DNA from: JAWCQZ01 sp038869515 [NCBI: Halobacteria archaeon]
GTDB taxonomy: Archaea > Halobacteriota > Syntropharchaeia > JACQPP01
NCBI GenBank assembly: GCA_038869515.1
Contig: JAWCQZ010000001.1
Span: 317,150 to 381,149, forward strand
Length of the DNA stretch: 64,000 bases
Direction: 5' to 3'
The translations under genes and the position numbers were made by a program. This document shows, in pieces, positions 60,937-64,000 of the stretch; position 1 is the first letter of the stretch, and each line of letters starts with the position of its first letter. The notes below the pieces were generated by a model. The model did not search any database, was not told where the DNA came from, and saw only the letters and a list, made by a program, of their open reading frames with translations.

Positions 60937-60944
60937 TTTTAAAA
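60937..60944 (-). promoter_or_regulatory. TATA box of dcd
   Basis: TTTTAAAA is centred 28 bases from the ATG at 60912. Confidence 0.55.
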
Positions 60945-60958
60945 CTATTCTCCGGGGC

Positions 60959-62299
60959 CTACGAGGCGCCGCCGCCCGGGGGGGACTCGGCGGGGGCCTC
61001 GGAAGTCCGGCGGCGCCCCTCGACCGCCGCCAGGCGCGCCTCCAGCTCCTGGACGCGGGACTCCAGTTCCCGGGGCCCCCGGTCGAGGCGGCGCTCCAGG
61101 TCCGCCCGCAACTCGCGCAGGGCCCGGTCGGTGACGAAGCCATCGTAGATGTCGGCCAGTTTCTTCAGGGAGACCTCCTGCTCGCGGATGCGCTCCCCCA
61201 GGGGGTCGATCCGCGCCAGGTCCTCGATGATGCGGCCGTCCACCTGGGAGAGGGTCTTGACCGCCTCCTTGAAGTTGCGCTCGAGCGCCCCGACCCGCTC
61301 GTCCATCTGGACCCGGACCTCCTGCTTGAAGGCGAACTCCCGGGAGACCTCGGCGAGGCGCTTGATCTCCCCGGCGAGGGAGTCCACCCGGGCCGCCTGC
61401 TCCCGGGCCTGACGCTCCAGCCGCGACTCCAGGGCGGCCCGCGTCGTGTCCACCTCCTCCTTGAGAAAGCTGTCCCTGAAGTCCTCGAGGGCCTTCCGGT
61501 CCACGAAGGAGCCGTAGACGTCGTTGAGTTTCTTCAACTGGACCCCCTGGTCGTTCACCCGCTCCATGAGCGCGTCCAACTTCTCCAGGCGGGCGATGAG
61601 GCCGCCGTCCACCTCCGAGAGCTTCTGGATGTCCGCCCGCAGGCTCTCCTCCAGGCCGGAGGCCTTGCGCTCCAGGGCCGCCCTGAGGGCCGCGATGTCC
61701 TCCCGGAGCCCCGCCAGCTCCTCCCGGGCCAGGGACTCCCGGAGCCCCAGGAGGTCCTTCTCGGTGGTGAAGGTGGCGGCCTGGTCCCGCAACTTCTGCA
61801 GGGAGAGGTCGTGCTCGTCGAGCCGGGCCAGGAGGGTCTCCATCTTGGAGAGGTCCTCGATGACTTCGGCGTCCACGTCGGAGAGCCCCTTGACGTCGGC
61901 CTTCAGGCCGGCCTCGACGTCCGCCAATTTCTGCTGCAGGCTCGCCCGGGCCTCCTCCAGGGCCGTCCGGAGGGACTCCCACTGGTCCTTCCCCACGAAC
62001 CCCTTGGCGGCCTCGGTGAGGCGCGCCGCGGCCAACTCCTGCTCCCGGGTCTTGGCCTCGAGGGCGGCGGCCCAGCGTTCCACCCTCTCTTCGACCGCCT
62101 TCCGGAGCTCCTTGATCTCCCGGCCGGTGATGAAGTCCCGGGCCTGGTTCTGGAGCTTGTGGAGGGCGAGTTCGAGTTCGTTCAACTTCTCGAAAATGCG
62201 CTCGGAGACCCCGATCTCCTCCACCTCGGCCCCGAGGGCCGAGAGTTTCCGGAGGTTCTCCTTGAGGGTGTTCTCATACTCCTCGGAGGCCATGGGCAT
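60959..62299 (-). CDS. Long coiled-coil protein with four repeats
   Basis: This 446-residue protein is almost all helix with heptad-like spacing. Four or five repeats of about 95 residues share the pattern LSxVDxxxIxxLxKxxxLxxRxxEHxxxLxKLxDxYxxFVxxxxLxxLRxxL (for example KGLSDVDAEVIEDLSKMETLLARL; QKLSEVDGGLIARLEKLDALMERV; KTLSQVDGRIIEDLARIDPLGERI). It has no signal peptide or membrane helix. A structural or scaffold role is inferred. The ATG may be 62299 or 62293; both fit the TTTATAAA box at 62319-62326. Confidence 0.7.
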   Translation of the reverse strand: MPMASEEYENTLKENLRKLSALGAEVEEIGVSERIFEKLNELELALHKLQNQARDFITGREIKELRKAVEERVERWAAALEAKTREQELAAARLTEAAKGFVGKDQWESLRTALEEARASLQQKLADVEAGLKADVKGLSDVDAEVIEDLSKMETLLARLDEHDLSLQKLRDQAATFTTEKDLLGLRESLAREELAGLREDIAALRAALERKASGLEESLRADIQKLSEVDGGLIARLEKLDALMERVNDQGVQLKKLNDVYGSFVDRKALEDFRDSFLKEEVDTTRAALESRLERQAREQAARVDSLAGEIKRLAEVSREFAFKQEVRVQMDERVGALERNFKEAVKTLSQVDGRIIEDLARIDPLGERIREQEVSLKKLADIYDGFVTDRALRELRADLERRLDRGPRELESRVQELEARLAAVEGRRRTSEAPAESPPGGGAS

Positions 62300-62318
62300 T
62301 GGAGAGTTCCCCCCACGG

Positions 62319-62326
62319 TTTATAAA
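62319..62326 (-). promoter_or_regulatory. TATA box of the coiled-coil gene
   Basis: TTTATAAA is 23-30 bases from the two candidate ATG codons. Confidence 0.55.
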
Positions 62327-62375
62327 GGCATAGGCCGCCCGGAGCCTCCGCCTGTGCCCGAAAAATCGCGCACGG

Positions 62376-62404
62376 AAAAAAGCCGGGGTGGGGGCTCCGC
62401 CCCC
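62376..62404 (-). terminator. Hairpin with T-run after tRNA-Ser
   Basis: Read on the minus strand: GGGGGC-GGA-GCCCCC (62404-62390), then ACCCCGGC and a run of six T (62381-62376), the layout of an intrinsic terminator for the leftward tRNA. Confidence 0.6.
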
Positions 62405-62420
62405 TCCCCCCGGCGACAGA

Positions 62421-62508
62421 CGTCGGGGGGGGGATTTGAACCCCCGAGGCCCGTGAGGGCCAACAGGTTAGCAACCTGCCGCCTTGGACCGAGCTTGGCT
62501 ACCCCGAC
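62421..62508 (-). tRNA. tRNA-Ser (GCU)
   Basis: The acceptor arms GTCGGGG and CCCCGAC pair and are followed by G73. The anticodon loop TTGCTAA carries GCU (codons AGC/AGU). The long variable arm (TTGGCCCTCACGGGCC) marks a class II tRNA-Ser. The T-loop reads GTTCAAATC. No CCA is encoded; the recurrent TCTGTCGCCGGGGGG motif follows at once. Confidence 0.9.
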
Positions 62509-62569
62509 ACGGCCCGTCCCGAGATACAGGAGCCGCCCCTCTTCATTCCTCCTTCCTCTCCAGGGGTAG

Positions 62570-62586
62570 GGGGGCTCCGCGCCCCC
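62570..62586 (-). terminator. Hairpin after tRNA-Pro
   Basis: GGGGGC and GCCCCC (62570-62575 and 62581-62586) pair around a five-base loop, 16 bases past the tRNA-Pro 3' end. No T-run follows. Confidence 0.4.
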
Positions 62587-62601
62587 TCCCCCCGGAGAGA
62601 G

Positions 62602-62674
62602 TGGGGCCGCCCAGATTTGAACTGGGGTCAACACCACCCCAAGGTGCTAGGATACCAGACTACCCTACGGCCCC
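62602..62674 (-). tRNA. tRNA-Pro (GGG)
   Basis: The acceptor GGGGCCG pairs with CGGCCCC, followed by A73. The anticodon loop TTGGGGT carries GGG (codons CCC/CCU). The D-loop TAGTCTGGTA and T-loop GTTCAAATC are normal; no intron and no encoded CCA. It sits 93 bases upstream of tRNA-Ser on the same strand. Confidence 0.9.
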
Positions 62675-62731
62675 GGAACCGGGTGGGGATAGGGGGGTGG
62701 GGGGGGATATGAACTTGCACGCGGACCCGGC

Positions 62732-62974
62732 TCAGCCCTCGCGCCCGAACCGCTTCAGAATCTCCTCCCCCTCCCCGGTGAGCCGGAACCTCTCCCCCCG
62801 GGCCTCCACCAGCCCCTTGCCGCGGAGGTCCTCCAGAAGCCCCTCCGCCATCTTGGGGGGCATGCGGAGCAGGTGGGCCATGCCGGCGAGGGGGAGGGGG
62901 CCCCGGGAGCGGAGCACCTCCAGGGCCTGGCGGCGGCGGGGGTTGCCCGAGAGGTAGCCCGGGGGGACGGCCAT
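62732..62974 (-). CDS. Small winged-helix protein
   Basis: This 80-residue protein has one winged-HTH domain: SGNPRRRQALEVLRSRGPLPLAG, then MAHLLRMPPKMAEGLLEDLRGKGLVEA (in part), then the wing RGERFRLTGEGEEILKRF. This is a common archaeal layout of small DNA-binding regulators. No ligand domain is present. A CTTTCAAG box lies about 30 bases upstream. It diverges from the SRP RNA gene, whose start is about 70 bases away. Confidence 0.75.
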   Translation of the reverse strand: MAVPPGYLSGNPRRRQALEVLRSRGPLPLAGMAHLLRMPPKMAEGLLEDLRGKGLVEARGERFRLTGEGEEILKRFGREG

Positions 62975-63012
62975 GGAGACCTCTCTGGAGCGAAAGGGCT
63001 CTTGAAAGGACC

Positions 63013-63020
63013 GTTTATGC
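63013..63020 (+). promoter_or_regulatory. TATA box of the SRP RNA gene
   Basis: GTTTATGC is centred 25 bases before the expected 5' end at about 63041. Confidence 0.55.
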
Positions 63021-63040
63021 CTTCCCGCGCCCACGGAGGG

Positions 63041-63358
63041 GTGGCGCGGGCTAGTCCGGGGGGTTCGGCGTCCCCTGTCACTCGAAATCGCCGTCGCGAG
63101 GGACGAAGCCCCTGGAAGAGGCCCGCCCGCGGCTCCGGCCCGGGGCGCGACGAGGAAGCCTCGTCCCGCGGGGCCGGCGCAGGTCCGCATTCCGTCCGTA
63201 GGGACGGGGGCGAGCCGGGCGGCAGGCACCGGTCGAGGCCCGGGAGGGAGCAGACCCACTGCCGGCGTCCGGCGCTCGCGGGAGCGCGGGGCCGAGGAGC
63301 CCCCGGGAACCACCGGGGTCCCGGGCGGGTTGCCAACCGGGGGCGCGCCCGCGCCTTA
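63041..63358 (+). ncRNA. Signal recognition particle 7S RNA
   Basis: The RNA reads as archaeal SRP RNA. The 5' Alu part has GGGCTAGTCCGGGGGGTTCG and the UGUNR element TGTCA (63076-63080). Helix 6 is CCGTCC-GTAG-GGACGG (63192-63207) with a GNAR tetraloop for SRP19. Helix 8 is GGTCGAGGCCC-GGGA-GGGAGCAGACC (63231-63256), with the conserved AGG/AGCA internal loop for SRP54. GGCGCGGGC (63043-63051) pairs with GCCCGCGCC (63347-63355) as helix 1, closing a molecule of about 315 bases. A TATA box sits 25 bases upstream. Confidence 0.9.
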
Positions 63359-63404
63359 CTGTCGCCGGGAGGAGGCCTCGCCCCCTCCCGTCGCACCTCC
63401 CGGC
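63358..63404 (+). terminator. 3'-end motif plus hairpin after the SRP RNA
   Basis: ACTGTCGCCGGGAGG begins where helix 1 ends. GCCGGGAGG (63364-63372) pairs with CCTCCCGGC (63396-63404). The stretch 63375-63403 recurs at 235-263. Confidence 0.5.
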
Positions 63405-63527
63405 GCTCCTGGCCCCGCCCTCCGGGCAGGGCCGTTCCACAGGTCCGCTCTCCCCCCCCTCCCCCGGCCCGTCCATACCTGCGACCAGGTTCGATAGGTT
63501 TTTTCGAGCGAGGTGGAGCGTTGATGG

Positions 63528-63833
63528 ATGGCCGAGTTCCGCAGGGTCGCCGCCGTGTCGGAGATTCCGCCCGGGAAGGGGAAGACGGTTGCCGTGGGGG
63601 CCAAGAAAATCGCCCTCTTCAACGTGGAGGGGAAGTTCTACGCCATTGACAACGCCTGCCTCCACCGTGGGGGACCTCTCGGGGAGGGGGAGTGCGGGGG
63701 GAAGGTGGTCACCTGTCCCTGGCATGGCTGGGAGTGGGACGTCACCACCGGGGCCAACACGGCCAACCCCTCGGTGAAGGTGGCGACCTATCCCGTGAAG
63801 GTCCAGGGTCAGGAAATCCAGGTCCAAATATAG
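63528..63833 (+). CDS. Rieske [2Fe-2S] ferredoxin-like protein
   Basis: This 101-residue protein has the two Rieske motifs: CLHRGGPL (C-x-H) and CPWHGWEW (C-x-x-H), which ligate a 2Fe-2S cluster with two Cys and two His. The start AEFRRVAAVSEIPPGKGKTVAVG and the end VATYPVKVQGQEIQVQI are typical of soluble Rieske ferredoxins that pass electrons to oxygenases or reductases. No partner enzyme is next to it. The ATG at 63528 is 26 bases from a TTTTTT box. Confidence 0.9.
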   Translation: MAEFRRVAAVSEIPPGKGKTVAVGAKKIALFNVEGKFYAIDNACLHRGGPLGEGECGGKVVTCPWHGWEWDVTTGANTANPSVKVATYPVKVQGQEIQVQI

Positions 63834-63869
63834 GGCCCCGCTCCGGCGCTTTGGGAAGAGTCGGTCCTT

Positions 63870-63992
63870 GTGCAAGGAAATTATGGCGCGGAACCCTGCC
63901 CCCCGCTCGCGCTTCGCGCTCGCTCCGGGCGGGTTCCGCGAGGGCCGACCCCCGGGGACCCCGTCGCGCGGGGGGAGGCCCCGGGGGGTGAC
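63870..63992 (-). repeat. Repeat element, copy 2 (inverted copy of 25010-25126)
   Basis: Read on the minus strand it has CCCCGGGGCCTCC, GCGCGACGGGGTCCCC, a hairpin (outer arms 63887-63896 and 63931-63940, loop region rich in GAGCG units), and CCATAATTTCCTTGCACAAG, in the same order as copy 1. No gene is seen between 63834 and the window end. Confidence 0.7.
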
Positions 63993-64000
63993 CGGTCGTG

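Noticed and set aside
63834-64000. Rightward ORF after the Rieske gene
   Set aside because: It is the repeat element read as protein; no start signal and no motif.

Overview
The window is about 64 kb of very GC-rich archaeal DNA. The archaeal assignment rests on several things read directly from the sequence. There is a run of archaeal/eukaryotic-type ribosomal proteins (eL32, eL19, uL18, uS5, uL30), an archaeal-type prolyl-tRNA synthetase and a PAC2 protein. There is also a KaiC/RAD55-like protein, an F420/PPOX-type flavoprotein, PGF-pre-PGF surface domains and an archaeal SRP (7S) RNA. Most transcription units begin with a TATA box 24-30 bases upstream of the start codon and no leader. The mix resembles high-GC Thermoplasmatota or other Euryarchaeota, but I cannot place the lineage without a search.

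Layout. 1-1504: leftward small genes (partial RNase H-like nuclease, PaaI thioesterase, basic helical protein, DUF2085 membrane protein). 1559-4524: an isolated fragment of the spc ribosomal operon plus a small unknown ORF. 4577-5368: PAC2. 5444-12348 and 14619-20144: two paralogous pilin-like operons (called A and B here) with the same gene order, separated by a PIN-domain protein, an SCP2-like protein, a hydrolase and a membrane protein. 20391-24469: the leftward tadC-tadA pair, which could serve both pilin sets. 24948-26580: hairpin-rich intergenic DNA around a DUF763 gene. 26581-32304: serA-proS-tldD-tldE. 32343-37575: small housekeeping and unknown genes, including hemD, an SCP2-like protein, a redoxin and an ACT regulator. 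37614-44488: amino-acid metabolism (pheA, an ACT regulator, hom, a citramalate/isopropylmalate synthase, hisF). 44641-60356: a surface-protein locus of 1574, 368 and 3292 residues that share modules. 60358-64000: dcd, a long coiled-coil protein, tRNA-Ser(GCU), tRNA-Pro(GGG), a winged-helix protein, the SRP RNA, a Rieske ferredoxin and a repeat.

How the parts fit. Two themes dominate. One is the cell surface: two sets of class III-signal pilin-like proteins carrying lamin-tail, PKD, von Willebrand A and beta-helix payloads, one TadA/TadC motor, and giant Asn/Thr-rich proteins assembled from Ig-like, propeller, NosD-helix and pre-PGF modules. The other is amino-acid biosynthesis with several ACT-domain sensors.

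The most interesting signals are these: the duplicated pilin operons; a seven-bladed propeller inserted inside an Ig-like domain; a vWA domain split by about 320 residues; long near-perfect DNA repeats between the two giant genes; a recurrent motif placed exactly at gene 3' ends; and a family of perfect hairpins, one of which lies in an inverted repeat about 38 kb apart. Functions are inferred from sequence reading only; no database search was run.
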